A stretch of 64,000 nucleotides of DNA from positions 27,744 to 91,743 of the forward strand of contig MEOG01000126.1 in the NCBI GenBank assembly GCA_001769125.1. The letters are read 5' to 3'. The translations under genes and the position numbers were made by a program. Numbering within the stretch: position 1 is the first letter of the stretch; the number at the start of each line of letters is the position of its first letter. This document shows positions 15,911-26,038 of this stretch, piece after piece. This stretch comes from Bacteroidetes bacterium GWF2_35_48 (lineage in GTDB: Bacteria; Bacteroidota; Bacteroidia; Bacteroidales; GWF2-35-48). The notes under the pieces were generated by a model. That model was not told where the DNA came from, did not search any database, and saw only the letters and a list, made by a program, of their open reading frames with translations.

Positions 15911-18900
15911 ATGAGACAATCAATAATTTTAATAAGCTTAATGATGCTTGTTATATGCGCTATATCAAGGGCGCAGCTTGTTGTTAATAATACGCTTTCT
16001 CCAACACAATTGGTTCAGGATATTTTACTCGGACCGGGAATTGATGCTTATAATGTTACGGCAACCGGTTGTGTAACGTCCAGTACAAGCTCCGGAGATT
16101 GTATAGGAAATTTTTCTAACGGCAATACAACAAATCTTGGTTTATCAGCAGGCGTAGTCATGTGTGCTGGAAGTATATTTGATATTCCTAATGCCGCAAG
16201 CGCTAATGCTTCTATAGATAATGGGGGTGGGAGCGATCCTCAACTGGCGTCACTTGTTCCGGGATATACTATTTATGACGCAACCGTTTTAGAATTTGAC
16301 TTTATCCCCAATTCTCCACAGGTAACATTTCGGTACGTGTTTGGATCCGAAGAGTACCCTGAATATGTGGGTTCCAGTTATAATGATGCTTTTGGTTTTT
16401 TTCTTTCCGGTCCGAATCCGGGTGGTGGAAATTACACAAATGTAAATTTAGCAAAAATTCCCGGAACAACGTTACCTGTAACAATTAATAATGTAAATGC
16501 AGGCTCATATTCGCAATATTATGTAAGCAACTCGGGAGTAACAATTGTTTACGATGGATTTACTACAGTATTAACAGCAACAGCGCAGGTTACACCCTGT
16601 ATGACATATCATATTAAAATTGCTATTGGCGACGCAGGAGATCATGTTTTAGATTCCGGGATTTTTCTTGAAGCAGGTAGTTTTTCCGGTGGTAATTCTT
16701 TTTCGGTCAGCTCTGCATCTTCTAATCCTACTCTTTCAAATAATGCAATAGAAAATTGCAGCGATGGTATTGTAACTTTTAATATGGATGCTCCTCAATC
16801 TAATCCTACTACAATAACCTTTACAATTGGAGGCTCTGCAACCAATGGGGTTGATTATACAACAATACCCACAAGTGTTACGATTCCAGCAGGTGCTACT
16901 TCTACAACTCTTACAATTCATCCTGTTCAGGATGCGCTTACTGAAGGAGATGAAACGGTTCAGCTAATTGTTTCAACACCCCCATGCGGCTATGATACAG
17001 TAGTTGTAACCATTCAGGATAATCCGGAAATGGCTGTTACTGTTAATCCTGATATGACTATTTGCAGCGGCGATCAGGTAAATCTGAATGCTACTGTAAC
17101 AGGTGGGTTAAGTCCGTATTCTTATTTGTGGAGCAATGGTACAGCTACTGCTGCGAATACGGTTTATCCGGTAGGAAATGATATTACGGTTAATTATTCG
17201 GTTACTGCTACTGATGCCTGTTTTACGCAGGTTTCAGACGCAGTGGATATTTTTGTTGATGATTGCACGCCCTGTTCTGCAAATGCCGGACATGATGCGA
17301 AAATATGCGGTTTAACGTTCGATTTGCAGGCAATAACACAACCCGGTGATTATAATACCTATTGGACATCTGTTTCTCCCGGCGCAACTTTTTCAACATC
17401 TTCTTCTCCTACAACAAGTGTAACTGTTCCTGCGTTTGGAACTTATTCTTTTGTATGGAATGTTACCAATGTAGCAAACATTTCTTGTTCTGATACTGTA
17501 AACATAATTTTTGCTCCTGTTCCTACATCAACATTTACAATAACTCCTATTATGTGTTTTAGTGATAGCACAGTGGTTACATATACAGGTAATGCGCCTG
17601 CCAGTGCTATTTATACATGGAATTTCGGAGGAGGTACTGCCGTAACTGCTCCGGGACAGGAATGTTACTATGTTGAATATGGCAATCAGGGTACTTTTAA
17701 TGTTTCTCTGTATGTTGATGATGATGGATGCATTTCAAATACTACGACCAACAATGTTACAAGTCCTTCTTTACTTCAGGCAAATGTTAATGTTCAGTCT
17801 GTGCAATGCGCTTCGGGTAATAATGGATCTGTTTCTATAGATGTAACAGGTGGAACTCAAAATTATAATTACCTGTGGTCTAATGGAGCAACTCCCCCGA
17901 CTGTCGCAGGAAGTTATACGGTTACTGTTACAGATGCGCAAGGGTGTACCGTAATTCAACCCTTTGAAATAAATGAGCCCACTGCAATTGTTACGACAGA
18001 AACGCATACAAATCTGACTTGCTTTAACAATGCATCAGGAATAGCTACTGTTAGTGTTACAGGCGGACAGACACCTTATATTTTTGACTGGCCGGGTTTA
18101 CCGAACAGCACTGCAACACAGAATAATCTTCAAGCCGGATTATTTATTGTAACAATTACAGATGGTAATGGTTGTGTTATAAATCAAACATTAACAATTC
18201 AACAACCTGCAGAACTTCTCATAAGTATTCCTGCTTTAAACAATGTGAGTTGCAATGGTGGCGAAAATGGAAATATCACAGCATTAGGTACAGGAGGTAC
18301 GCCCCCGCTTAATTTCACAATAGGTGAACCCTTACAGTTATCAGGCACTTTTTCAAGTCTGAATGCAGGAAACTATAATGTAACGGTTGTTGATGCGAAC
18401 ACATGCAATACTTCTACGTCCTTTACGATAGCGGAGCCTTCTGCTGTAACAATATTGACAGAAACATCCGGTAATATTCCCTGTTATGGGTTACATAATG
18501 GAACGATATCTGTTACTGCTACAGGAGGTACAGGTGCTTTAGCGTATTCAATTGGTGGCGCTACTCAGGCTATCGGAGATTTCAATGGACTTTATCCCGG
18601 CTCTTACACGGTTACTGTTATGGATGCAAATGGCTGCAATGATGTAGGTACTACATTTACAATCACACAGCCTTCACTTATGGTTATTGACTCAATCAGA
18701 ACCACAAATCTTAATTGTTATCTGGCAAATAATGGTACCGGGGCAATTTATGTATCAGGAGGAATCCCTCCATATACTTTTACCTCGGGCGGAATTTCCC
18801 AGTCTACAGGAGTATATTCGAATCTTCCCGCAGGAACATATAATGTAGCAATATCTGATTATAATGGATGCACCATTCAGTCAGGACCTATTTTTATTTC

Positions 18901-20851
18901 TCAGCCCCCACAGCTTTTAATTACTTCTCAAAATGCAACCAATATTTCATGTTTTGGGTATACTGCTTCAGTGGCGGTAGTTGCAGCAGGGGGAACTTCG
19001 CCTTTAACGTATTCGATTGGTGGCGCTCCTCAGGCAAACGGTTATTTCATCGGTTTGCATGGAGGGACTTATACGGTTACAGTAACGGATGGAAACGGAT
19101 GCAGTATTAACAGCAATACGTTCAACATAAATGAACCTACTCTAATGTTTATTCTTGACAGTTCGTATTCAGATATTTCTTGTTTTAATGCGCAGAACGG
19201 AATGCTTGCTGTTACCCCTACCGGAGGAACGCCACCCTATCAATACAATATAATTCCTGCTGCGTATCAGACAAGCAATACTTTTTCAAATCTTGCTCCC
19301 GGCAATTATGTTGTAACAGTAACAGATAATAATGGTTGCCGCGATAGCGCTCATTTTACGCTCTCGCAACCCACAGTTTTAATTATTGATGCAACAAGTA
19401 CGGATGTAAAATGTAATGGAGGGAATGATGGAACGCTCGCTGTTACTGTAAATGGGGGAGTTGTACCATACAATCTTTTCTGGAGCAATGGGGCGACAAG
19501 CTACACTGTTTCTGATGTTGCATCAGGTATTTATTTTGTTTCTGTAACAGATGCCAATAATTGCAGTATATCCGATACGGTAATTATTTCTCAACCACAA
19601 CCGATGTATATTACGACATCAAGTGATACAGTTATTTGCAGAAATACGCAGGCTGTTATTCATGCACAGGCAACAGGTGGAACGAGTCCGTATATTTATA
19701 TGTGGAATGGCACACAGGGAATGTCCACAATAACCGTGAATACTGCAGATCCGGTAACATATCAGGTATACGCGATGGATGTAAATGGGTGCTTCAGTGA
19801 TACTGCTGCTACCAACATAGCAATTTATCCGAATGTGGTTTTTAATGCTTTTGCACAGCAGGATTCTGTTTGCTCAGGTTCATCCACTTTAATTTACGGT
19901 GATGTTTCTGGCGGAAATGGAGGTCCCTATGTTGTTTATGATGAAAGCATGGAAATAATAAATTTTCCGTACTCAGTTATACCAATAACAGACCATTCTT
20001 ATGTATTTTATGCCGGAGATTTAATGTGTGGTATTTCAGCCAGAGATACTGTTTTAATTCGAACAATTCCAATTCCTTCAGTGCTTATAACTGCCGATAA
20101 ATACAAGGGCTGTCAACCGTTTACTGTTAATTTCTTTGCAACAACCGATCAGGTTTGCGAAACATTTTTATGGAATTTTGGAGAATCCAGTTCTTTGTCC
20201 TACAGCCAGAATCCGCAGCATACGTATACTTCTTCGGGAGTATATGATGTGTCTGTAATTGCAACATCAGAAGCCGGATGTTCGGTTTACACAATGCTTT
20301 CTCAGTTTATTACTGTTTATCCAAAACCCGATGCGCGGTTTAATTTCGATCCTTCTGTTGCCAGTATGTTAAAACCTATTATTTATTTTACAAATTTGTC
20401 AACTCCAAACACAACGAATACGTGGTCTTTCGGCGATGGGGATTCGTCTTCGGCTATTGATCCTATTCATACCTATCATGCGCCTGGTATTTATAATCCG
20501 CTTTTAATTGTTTCTACTATTCATAATTGTAAAGATACAGTCAGTTATCAGGTTGTAATTAAAGATGAAGTTACATTCTATGCGCCTTCAGCTTTTTCTC
20601 CTGATCTTGATGGTATTAATGATATTTTCAAAATTGTTGGTCATGGTATTGATGAAGCAACATTTGAAATGTGGATTTACGACCGCTGGGGAGAAACTAT
20701 TTATAATACCAAAGATATCAATAAAGGATGGGATGGAGGAGTCAAAGGAAAGGAAAAAGGCAAAGTTGGTTCTTATGTATGGATGGTTTCCTTTAATGAT
20801 TTTACCGGAAAAAAACATGTGAAGTCGGGGTATGTTACTATGATTCGGTAA
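15911..20851 (+). CDS. Giant T9SS-sorted adhesin with SprB-like repeats
   Basis: The 1646 residues begin with a signal peptide (1-21). An N-terminal 'choice-of-anchor L' domain (about 25-255; 'FRYVFGSEEYPEYVGSSYND') is followed by a Calx-beta-like domain (265-370; 'GSATNGVDYTTIP'), a PKD-like domain (about 540-620), and a long run of SprB-type repeats (about 625-1270; recurrent 'GTYTVTVTDGNGC' and 'VSCNGGENGNI'). Two PKD domains ('FGDGDSSSAIDPIHTY') precede a gliding-motility type C-terminal domain ('FSPDLDGINDIFKI ... YDRWGE'), the type IX secretion sorting signal. The product is most likely a surface-exposed adhesin related in build to SprB. Confidence 0.93.
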   Translation: MRQSIILISLMMLVICAISRAQLVVNNTLSPTQLVQDILLGPGIDAYNVTATGCVTSSTSSGDCIGNFSNGNTTNLGLSAGVVMCAGSIFDIPNAASANASIDNGGGSDPQLASLVPGYTIYDATVLEFDFIPNSPQVTFRYVFGSEEYPEYVGSSYNDAFGFFLSGPNPGGGNYTNVNLAKIPGTTLPVTINNVNAGSYSQYYVSNSGVTIVYDGFTTVLTATAQVTPCMTYHIKIAIGDAGDHVLDSGIFLEAGSFSGGNSFSVSSASSNPTLSNNAIENCSDGIVTFNMDAPQSNPTTITFTIGGSATNGVDYTTIPTSVTIPAGATSTTLTIHPVQDALTEGDETVQLIVSTPPCGYDTVVVTIQDNPEMAVTVNPDMTICSGDQVNLNATVTGGLSPYSYLWSNGTATAANTVYPVGNDITVNYSVTATDACFTQVSDAVDIFVDDCTPCSANAGHDAKICGLTFDLQAITQPGDYNTYWTSVSPGATFSTSSSPTTSVTVPAFGTYSFVWNVTNVANISCSDTVNIIFAPVPTSTFTITPIMCFSDSTVVTYTGNAPASAIYTWNFGGGTAVTAPGQECYYVEYGNQGTFNVSLYVDDDGCISNTTTNNVTSPSLLQANVNVQSVQCASGNNGSVSIDVTGGTQNYNYLWSNGATPPTVAGSYTVTVTDAQGCTVIQPFEINEPTAIVTTETHTNLTCFNNASGIATVSVTGGQTPYIFDWPGLPNSTATQNNLQAGLFIVTITDGNGCVINQTLTIQQPAELLISIPALNNVSCNGGENGNITALGTGGTPPLNFTIGEPLQLSGTFSSLNAGNYNVTVVDANTCNTSTSFTIAEPSAVTILTETSGNIPCYGLHNGTISVTATGGTGALAYSIGGATQAIGDFNGLYPGSYTVTVMDANGCNDVGTTFTITQPSLMVIDSIRTTNLNCYLANNGTGAIYVSGGIPPYTFTSGGISQSTGVYSNLPAGTYNVAISDYNGCTIQSGPIFISQPPQLLITSQNATNISCFGYTASVAVVAAGGTSPLTYSIGGAPQANGYFIGLHGGTYTVTVTDGNGCSINSNTFNINEPTLMFILDSSYSDISCFNAQNGMLAVTPTGGTPPYQYNIIPAAYQTSNTFSNLAPGNYVVTVTDNNGCRDSAHFTLSQPTVLIIDATSTDVKCNGGNDGTLAVTVNGGVVPYNLFWSNGATSYTVSDVASGIYFVSVTDANNCSISDTVIISQPQPMYITTSSDTVICRNTQAVIHAQATGGTSPYIYMWNGTQGMSTITVNTADPVTYQVYAMDVNGCFSDTAATNIAIYPNVVFNAFAQQDSVCSGSSTLIYGDVSGGNGGPYVVYDESMEIINFPYSVIPITDHSYVFYAGDLMCGISARDTVLIRTIPIPSVLITADKYKGCQPFTVNFFATTDQVCETFLWNFGESSSLSYSQNPQHTYTSSGVYDVSVIATSEAGCSVYTMLSQFITVYPKPDARFNFDPSVASMLKPIIYFTNLSTPNTTNTWSFGDGDSSSAIDPIHTYHAPGIYNPLLIVSTIHNCKDTVSYQVVIKDEVTFYAPSAFSPDLDGINDIFKIVGHGIDEATFEMWIYDRWGETIYNTKDINKGWDGGVKGKEKGKVGSYVWMVSFNDFTGKKHVKSGYVTMIR

Positions 20852-20853
20852 GT

Positions 20854-20879
20854 GGTGTCTTCGACTCCGCTCAGACACC
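20854..20879. repeat. TTCGACTCCGCTCAG-type palindrome (family P4)
   Basis: 'ggtgtc' and 'gacacc' flank the asymmetric core 'ttcgactccgctca'. The element begins 2 bp after the adhesin stop. The same core in reverse appears at 29013-29037, and at 60459-60506 a copy with a 21-nt hairpin inserted into it. Confidence 0.75.
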
Positions 20880-20899
20880 AAATACCAATCACCAAAAAA

Positions 20900-22984
20900 C
20901 TAGTATCCGCCAAAATATTTTCTCAAAAACCATTCTGTAGAAAGTAAAATCAAAAGGACAAAGAATATCCATTTGAAGTGAATAATTTCAAGCAGACTTT
21001 TTTCTGAATACGAGACAGAGACTATGTCTTTGTTTTGCTGTAATGTTGATAATAAATTCGATAGTTTTCCGGGATAAATCATTTTTCCATTGCTTTGTTC
21101 TGATAGCTGGAACAACAAATTATGATTAGCCATTGTTTTTTCGCCTTCAAGATTCATCGCTTCAACATAAAATAATCCGGATTTTACATATTCTTTTTTT
21201 CCGGCTTTTACTTTTGCCGAATATTTGTACGAACCAACAGGTAGATTGCCTGTATTTAAAGTATAAGCATTTGTGTTTTTCTCGAAAACATAAGAGAATT
21301 TTTTTCCATCAGCATTGATGATTTCAAGATTGACATCGGGCTTATTGTAGAGCTCGAACGCATCATTATAAAGTTCCGCATCAAACACAACGGGATCAAT
21401 TTCATTAATTACTTTTTTTACATTTACAATGAAATTTTCTTTTTCAATTTTAAGTGCAAGAAAATTTACAATTTTGTTCATTAATTCATCAAAGGCCTGA
21501 TGATTGGAGTTCAACACAAAATTTGATATTCTCCATTTCCAGATACCTTCGCCGCAAATAAAGCCAGATTTTGTTTCTCCATTGATGTTAAACAGAATCA
21601 AAGGGCGGTTTGTGGAAATGGTATTAATTTTTTGAAAAAACAAAACTGATTGCTGGTCGTTAAATTTATAATCGCCAAAGGGAGCAATCAAGGGAGGCGA
21701 TTTGGAAACCATTTCTGAAATTTCATCACTGAGCTGAAAAATAGAAAATTGTTTGTTGAACATTCCCTGTGCTTCATCCCATGCGCTTTTTGACTGGCGA
21801 ATGGAAAAACCCTGTTTCAGATTGTTAAGATGTTCGAGTGAGCTTTGTCCCCCGATAATGAATAATGCAGGAATATTTTTTGTAACTATTTCATTAAGTT
21901 TTTGAGTGAATGCATTTGTTTTCGATGGCAACTGGTGCAGAATAATCAAATTATACTGCGATAAAATACCATTGAATTTTTCATGCGAAGATATATCTAA
22001 CTGAATGTTCTGGTTCGACTCCATTGCTCTGCTTATTGCAGCAATATCAGGGTGAGGGGAATTGTAAATGAGCAGAACTTTTTGTTTGCTGTCAATAACA
22101 TCAATCATTATTTGCCTGTAATTATTAACTGTGCTTATTTCATTAGCAAGCGGAATCACTTCTATTTTAAATTGCTGTAGTCCTGTTTTAACAGCTTCTG
22201 CATTAAAATCAAAAGTTTGCAAATACGAATCTGAACTTATTAAAAAGGCTTGAGTAAATATTTTTTGTCCGTTACTGTAAACATTCACAACTGAATTCTG
22301 GTTTTTCATTTTTCTTGCTTCCACAGAAATCTGAACAGGGAATTTATTTCCAAGAAATGCAATTTTATTGTAATAAATTTTAGAGAGAATAATATCAGCC
22401 TGAGGTGTTGAGTCGCCTAGTGCTACAGTATAAACCGGATAATTCAGATTTTTTGCCTGAAAAACAGGATTGGCGCCTTTATTGTAAATTCCGTCTGTAG
22501 CAATAATCAAAGCACCAACATTGCGGTTGTTGAATTTATCATGAAGTTGACTGAGTAATTCAGAAATATCGGTTTGTTTTTCAGAAAAATCATAAGAAAT
22601 TCCCTGCTGTACTTTATCTCCGAAAGAAAATGTTTTCACTTCATAATTTGATTGTAATTTAGAAATGACATTATTCAGATCATTTTTATATTTTGTTTTA
22701 TAATAAGCAGAGTCTTTCCCAAAAAGTATTGAGCCGGAGTTATCCTGGGCAATCAGAATTATTGGTTTTTCAATATATGTTGTAAGATATTTTATAAAGG
22801 GAGATAAAAGCAGAAAAGATAACACGAGCACAACAATAAAGCGGAATCCTGCTAATAGTTTTATAATCCACGGTGCTGTTTCTTTGAACTGTGAATCCTT
22901 TCTATAAAGCAAAAAGGCATACATGAAAGCTATTCCTATACAGAAAATAAGAAACCATAAGGGATATTCTGTTACAATGCCCAT
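20900..22984 (-). CDS. VWA-domain inner-membrane protein
   Basis: The 694-residue protein has two N-terminal membrane helices (about 8-25 and 42-65), a periplasmic region with a von Willebrand A-like domain (MIDAS-like 'DNSGSI' near residue 100, 'ALIIATDGIYNKG' near 160), a central region with an amidotransferase-like fold ('ILLIYNSPHPDIAAISRAME', 'ALFIIGGQSSLE') and a final helix (about 670-688). This plan occurs in Bacteroidota membrane proteins often found near Bat/MoxR genes, none of which are here. Function is unknown; a role in envelope assembly or stress is inference. Confidence 0.75.
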   Translation of the reverse strand: MGIVTEYPLWFLIFCIGIAFMYAFLLYRKDSQFKETAPWIIKLLAGFRFIVVLVLSFLLLSPFIKYLTTYIEKPIILIAQDNSGSILFGKDSAYYKTKYKNDLNNVISKLQSNYEVKTFSFGDKVQQGISYDFSEKQTDISELLSQLHDKFNNRNVGALIIATDGIYNKGANPVFQAKNLNYPVYTVALGDSTPQADIILSKIYYNKIAFLGNKFPVQISVEARKMKNQNSVVNVYSNGQKIFTQAFLISSDSYLQTFDFNAEAVKTGLQQFKIEVIPLANEISTVNNYRQIMIDVIDSKQKVLLIYNSPHPDIAAISRAMESNQNIQLDISSHEKFNGILSQYNLIILHQLPSKTNAFTQKLNEIVTKNIPALFIIGGQSSLEHLNNLKQGFSIRQSKSAWDEAQGMFNKQFSIFQLSDEISEMVSKSPPLIAPFGDYKFNDQQSVLFFQKINTISTNRPLILFNINGETKSGFICGEGIWKWRISNFVLNSNHQAFDELMNKIVNFLALKIEKENFIVNVKKVINEIDPVVFDAELYNDAFELYNKPDVNLEIINADGKKFSYVFEKNTNAYTLNTGNLPVGSYKYSAKVKAGKKEYVKSGLFYVEAMNLEGEKTMANHNLLFQLSEQSNGKMIYPGKLSNLLSTLQQNKDIVSVSYSEKSLLEIIHFKWIFFVLLILLSTEWFLRKYFGGY

Positions 22985-23282
22985 TTTTTTAAAATGTATA
23001 ATTTGTTTTGGATATACAATATTTTAAGGGAGGTTATTTTTATAATAAGGTTGCAGGTTGCAGGTTGTAACTTGTAATAACTCTCTTTCTCAAATTTTAT
23101 TTTAATCCGAATTAATTAATGCTTGCATGAAAACACAATTTTTTTACCTAACAGATTAGTGCCTGATAAGAAAAGTTCAATTTCAAGGCTTTCGCAGCCT
23201 GAAAAAGCGAAGTTTACTGATGTAAATGAGCATTTTTCAGGCAAGAGCAACGATGAAAGTGGACTTTTCTTGCAGGCACTAA
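22985..23282. other. Gene-free spacer between VWA gene and fabG
   Basis: These 298 bp hold no convincing gene. They contain 'ggttgcaggttgcaggttg', a short direct repeat near 23050, and copy B of the P2 element (23158-23280). The two ORFs listed here (23116-23361 minus, 23123-23311 plus) are readings of that palindromic element. Confidence 0.8.
23158..23280 (-). repeat. Structured repeat family P2, copy B
   Basis: On the minus strand it reads 'agtgcctgcaagaaaag' ... 'cttttcttatcaggcact'. Stems are 'gcctgaaaaa' / 'tttttcaggc' and the hairpin 'tttac-atca-gtaaa'. It begins 2 bp after the fabG TAA stop, in the same orientation relative to its upstream gene as copy A. This copy has no inserted GC-rich hairpin and shows the 123-bp base element. 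Confidence 0.8.
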
Positions 23283-24029
23283 TTACGTCTGCATTGCACC
23301 ACAAACACTGATAGTTTGCCCACTCACATACGAAGCCATATCTGATGCAAGGAATACACATACGCTCGCCACTTCTTCGGGTGCGCCGCCTCTTTTTAAA
23401 GGTATTTTTTCATACCAGCCCTTAACAATATCTTCGGGAAGTTTCGCTGTCATTTCAGTAACAATAAAACCCGGAGCAATCGCATTACACCTTACGTTTC
23501 GTGATCCTAATTCTTTTGCAATGGATTTAGTAAAACCAATAATTCCGGCTTTCGATGCTGCATAATTAGATTGCCCTGCATTGCCTCCTACGCCTACAAC
23601 AGAGCTAATATTAATTATGGAACCATTTTTCTGTTTGAGCATTTGTTTCTGGCAGGCTTTCGTCATATTGAAAACCGATTTCAGGTTTACATTGATAACC
23701 AAATCCCACTGCTCTTCAGTCATGCGCATGAGCAGGTTGTCCCTTGTGATTCCGGCATTATTAATAAGAATATCAATAGATCCGAAATCTTTCAATACTT
23801 CATCGGCTAATTTTTCAGAATCAGCATAATTTGCAGCATTGGATGCGTATCCTTTTGCTTTTACACCAAAACTCATAAGTTGTTCCTGAACCTGATTCAT
23901 GTTTTCATCCAGAGCAATATCTGTAAATGCAATGTTAGCACCCGCTTCCGCAAGTTTCAATGCAATTGCTTTTCCGATGCCGCGGGCAGCTCCGGTTACA
24001 ATAGCTGTTTTTCCTTCTAAAAGTTTCAT
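23283..24029 (-). CDS. fabG: 3-oxoacyl-[acyl-carrier-protein] reductase
   Basis: This 248-residue short-chain dehydrogenase has the normal FabG length. NADPH loop 'TGAARGIGKAIA' (about 12-23), 'NNAGITRDNLLMRMTEEQWD', catalytic Ser in 'INISSVVGVGGNAGQ', Tyr/Lys in 'SNYAASKAG', and 'APGFIVTEMTAKLPE' fit FabG closely. It reduces 3-oxoacyl-ACP in fatty-acid elongation. The gene stands alone, not in a fab operon, so it may be a paralogue with another beta-keto substrate. Its stop is 2 bp from the P2 repeat. Confidence 0.92.
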   Translation of the reverse strand: MKLLEGKTAIVTGAARGIGKAIALKLAEAGANIAFTDIALDENMNQVQEQLMSFGVKAKGYASNAANYADSEKLADEVLKDFGSIDILINNAGITRDNLLMRMTEEQWDLVINVNLKSVFNMTKACQKQMLKQKNGSIINISSVVGVGGNAGQSNYAASKAGIIGFTKSIAKELGSRNVRCNAIAPGFIVTEMTAKLPEDIVKGWYEKIPLKRGGAPEEVASVCVFLASDMASYVSGQTISVCGAMQT

Positions 24030-24450
24030 TTCTGTTTCTTTTTATAATGTTTTGCGGCAAATTTAATATTTTATGATATTACTTTTATAAAAAAGTGTTT
24101 TTTGTTGCGAATTGCCTTTTTCCTTTTGCCTTTTTCCTTTATATTTGCATTAAGTTAACAACACCCGTACCATTATGAAATTTTATTCAGCATTGATTTT
24201 CCTGTACTTTTTTTGTGCTGTTTCTTTTTTTTTATATTAGCAATCTTGTTATAGTCAACGAAGCTATTAGTCAGTATTTTGAACAAGAACAAATATTTGA
24301 TTTTTTTTTATCTCTACAGCTAAAACTATCTTTTTATATTGCGACTTCTACTTTTTTTCCTTCTTTTACAATTTATTAAAATAGATTTCGTTTTTTTGTA
24401 TTGAATCTGAGAATGGGTACTTGGATTTGTATCATCATACATTTTAAACC
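24030..24450. other. Gene-free 421-bp region with a possible 21-codon ORF
   Basis: Very T-rich. A TATATTTG -7-like box is at 24140-24147 but lacks a well-spaced -33 element. It is followed by ATG at 24175 and a 21-codon ORF to 24240 (MKFYSALIFLYFFCAVSFFLY) that resembles a signal peptide and ends after a nine-T run. This could be the start of a decayed secreted-protein gene; shifting frame at the T run gives no longer product. No other signal is seen. Confidence 0.5.
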
Positions 24451-25815
24451 ATGAAAAAAAAGAAAATTGTAATAGGGGCAATTGCTCTTGTATTAATAAT
24501 TCTTTCTATTATCATTTACCGCGCAGGGAAGAAAGACACAACAGCTTCTATAGAAGTAGTTGTGAAGAAGGGGAAAATGGATGTTACGGTTGTTACGACC
24601 GGTGAATTACAATCCGAGAATTCTGAGAAAATTATTGGTCCAACCGGACTGCGCACTATTGGAATATGGAGAGTGAAAATTTCTGACCTTGTACCAGAAG
24701 GCACTGTGGTTGATTCCGGCGCTTATGTTGCCACGCTTGACAGAACAGAAGCCACAACGAAATTAAAAGATGTGGAAAGCGATGTTCAGAAATCGCAAAC
24801 CCAATACGATAAAACAAAACTCGATACTACACTTGAACTCAGAAATGCCCGCGATGAGCTTATCAATCTGAAATATTCCATGGAAGAAAAAGAAATCATC
24901 ATGGAACAATCGAAGTACGAACCTCCGGCAACGCTGCGACAGGCAAAGATAGATAAAGAAAAAGCTGAACGCGCATACAAGCAGGCTGTAGAGAATTACA
25001 AGCTTAAGGTAAAGCAGAATCAGTCGAAAATGCAGGAGGTTTCGCTGAATCTTGAAACTGCTACAAGAAAGCGCGATGATATTTTAAAGGTAATGGATGA
25101 GTTTATAATAAAAGCGCCAAAGCCGGGAATGGTAATATACATGAAGGAATGGAATGGAGCTAAAAGAAAAGTGGGTTCTGAGTTGAGTCCCTGGGATCCA
25201 ACTGTAGCAACACTTCCCGATTTATCTTCCATGATGTCGAAAACGTATGTGAATGAAATTGATATCAGCAAAGTGAAGGTGGGGCAAAGAGTTAAAATTG
25301 GCGTAGACGCTTTTCCTGAAAAGGAATTTGCAGGAGAAGTTAAAGAAATTGCAAATGTCGGAGAACAGCTCCCTAATAGTGATGCCAAAGTTTTTGAGGT
25401 ACTGATAAAATTATTTCAGACAGATACTGTTTTAAGGCCATCTATGACTACAAGTAATGTCATTTCTATAAATTCATACAACGATGTATTGCACATACCT
25501 CTTGAAGCAATTCATAACAACGATTCCTTAACTTTTGTATACAAAAAAAATGGTTTCTCTGTTTCAAAACAGGTTGTTGTAGTGGGTGAGTCAAACGAAA
25601 ATGAAATTATCATTGAAAAGGGCTTGAATGAAGGAGAAACGTTGATGCTTTCTATTCCTGAAAATGCAACTGATTTAAGTTATGAGGGAATAGAATTGTA
25701 TGAAATTACAAAGCAGAAAAAAGCACAAAAAAAGAAAGAAGCAGAAGATAATCATAAAAAACATCAAGAGAAAATGGAGCTGAAGAAAGGAAATGGGGGG
25801 AGAATTAAGAATTAA
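24451..25815 (+). CDS. MacA/HlyD-type periplasmic adaptor
   Basis: The 454-residue protein begins with an N-terminal membrane anchor (4-24), then a barrel-sandwich half ('VTVVTTGELQSE'), a long alpha-hairpin coiled coil (about 85-200), the returning lipoyl half ('FIIKAPKPGMVIYMKEW') and beta-barrel domain ('YVNEIDISKVKVGQRVKIGVDAFP'). The C-terminus is a Lys/Glu-rich helix. It is followed by a MacB-like permease and a TolC-family protein, so together they would form a tripartite efflux system. No ATPase gene is present in the cluster. Confidence 0.9.
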   Translation: MKKKKIVIGAIALVLIILSIIIYRAGKKDTTASIEVVVKKGKMDVTVVTTGELQSENSEKIIGPTGLRTIGIWRVKISDLVPEGTVVDSGAYVATLDRTEATTKLKDVESDVQKSQTQYDKTKLDTTLELRNARDELINLKYSMEEKEIIMEQSKYEPPATLRQAKIDKEKAERAYKQAVENYKLKVKQNQSKMQEVSLNLETATRKRDDILKVMDEFIIKAPKPGMVIYMKEWNGAKRKVGSELSPWDPTVATLPDLSSMMSKTYVNEIDISKVKVGQRVKIGVDAFPEKEFAGEVKEIANVGEQLPNSDAKVFEVLIKLFQTDTVLRPSMTTSNVISINSYNDVLHIPLEAIHNNDSLTFVYKKNGFSVSKQVVVVGESNENEIIIEKGLNEGETLMLSIPENATDLSYEGIELYEITKQKKAQKKKEAEDNHKKHQEKMELKKGNGGRIKN

Positions 25816-25865
25816 TTAATTTGAAGATTTGAAGATGAGGTAATTTAGGGAATGAAGGAAATTTA

Positions 25866-26027
25866 AAAGTCAGTAGTCGGCAGTCGGCAGTCGGCAGTCA
25901 AACAGACTGTAAACTGTAGACTGTAGACTTAGAAATTAAGCTTCCGACTTCGGACTTCCAACTCCCAACTCCGGACTTCCAACTCCCAACTCCCGGTTAC
26001 TGAGCGTAGTCGAAGTACCGGCTTCTA
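25866..26027. repeat. Low-complexity tandem repeats in the adaptor-permease gap
   Basis: The 223-bp gap contains three to four copies of 'cagtcgg' (near 25875-25900), 'actgtagactgtagact', a duplicated 'ccaactcccaactcc' block (25968-25997), and a 'ctgagcgtagtcgaag' P4-like core (26000-26015). Short runs like these are prone to slippage and deletion. They leave the permease without an ATG and far from the adaptor stop. Confidence 0.75.
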
Positions 26028-26038
26028 AAAAACAAACA

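Noticed and set aside
16302-19110. Several antisense or shifted ORFs inside the adhesin gene
   Set aside because: Shadow frames of repetitive, Gly/Thr/Asn-rich coding sequence; Cys-rich low-complexity products with no family.
23116-23361. ORFs on both strands (23116-23361 minus, 23123-23311 plus) between the VWA gene and fabG
   Set aside because: They are translations of the palindromic P2 repeat, which appears in non-coding sites elsewhere; no protein family resemblance.
24175-24240. 21-codon signal-peptide-like ORF as a real small gene
   Set aside because: Too short and T-rich to support as a gene; kept only as an observation in the spacer entry.
25866-25995. Possible CRISPR or VNTR array in the adaptor-permease gap
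   Set aside because: The units are 7-15 bp, heterogeneous and without regular spacers; simple sequence slippage explains them.
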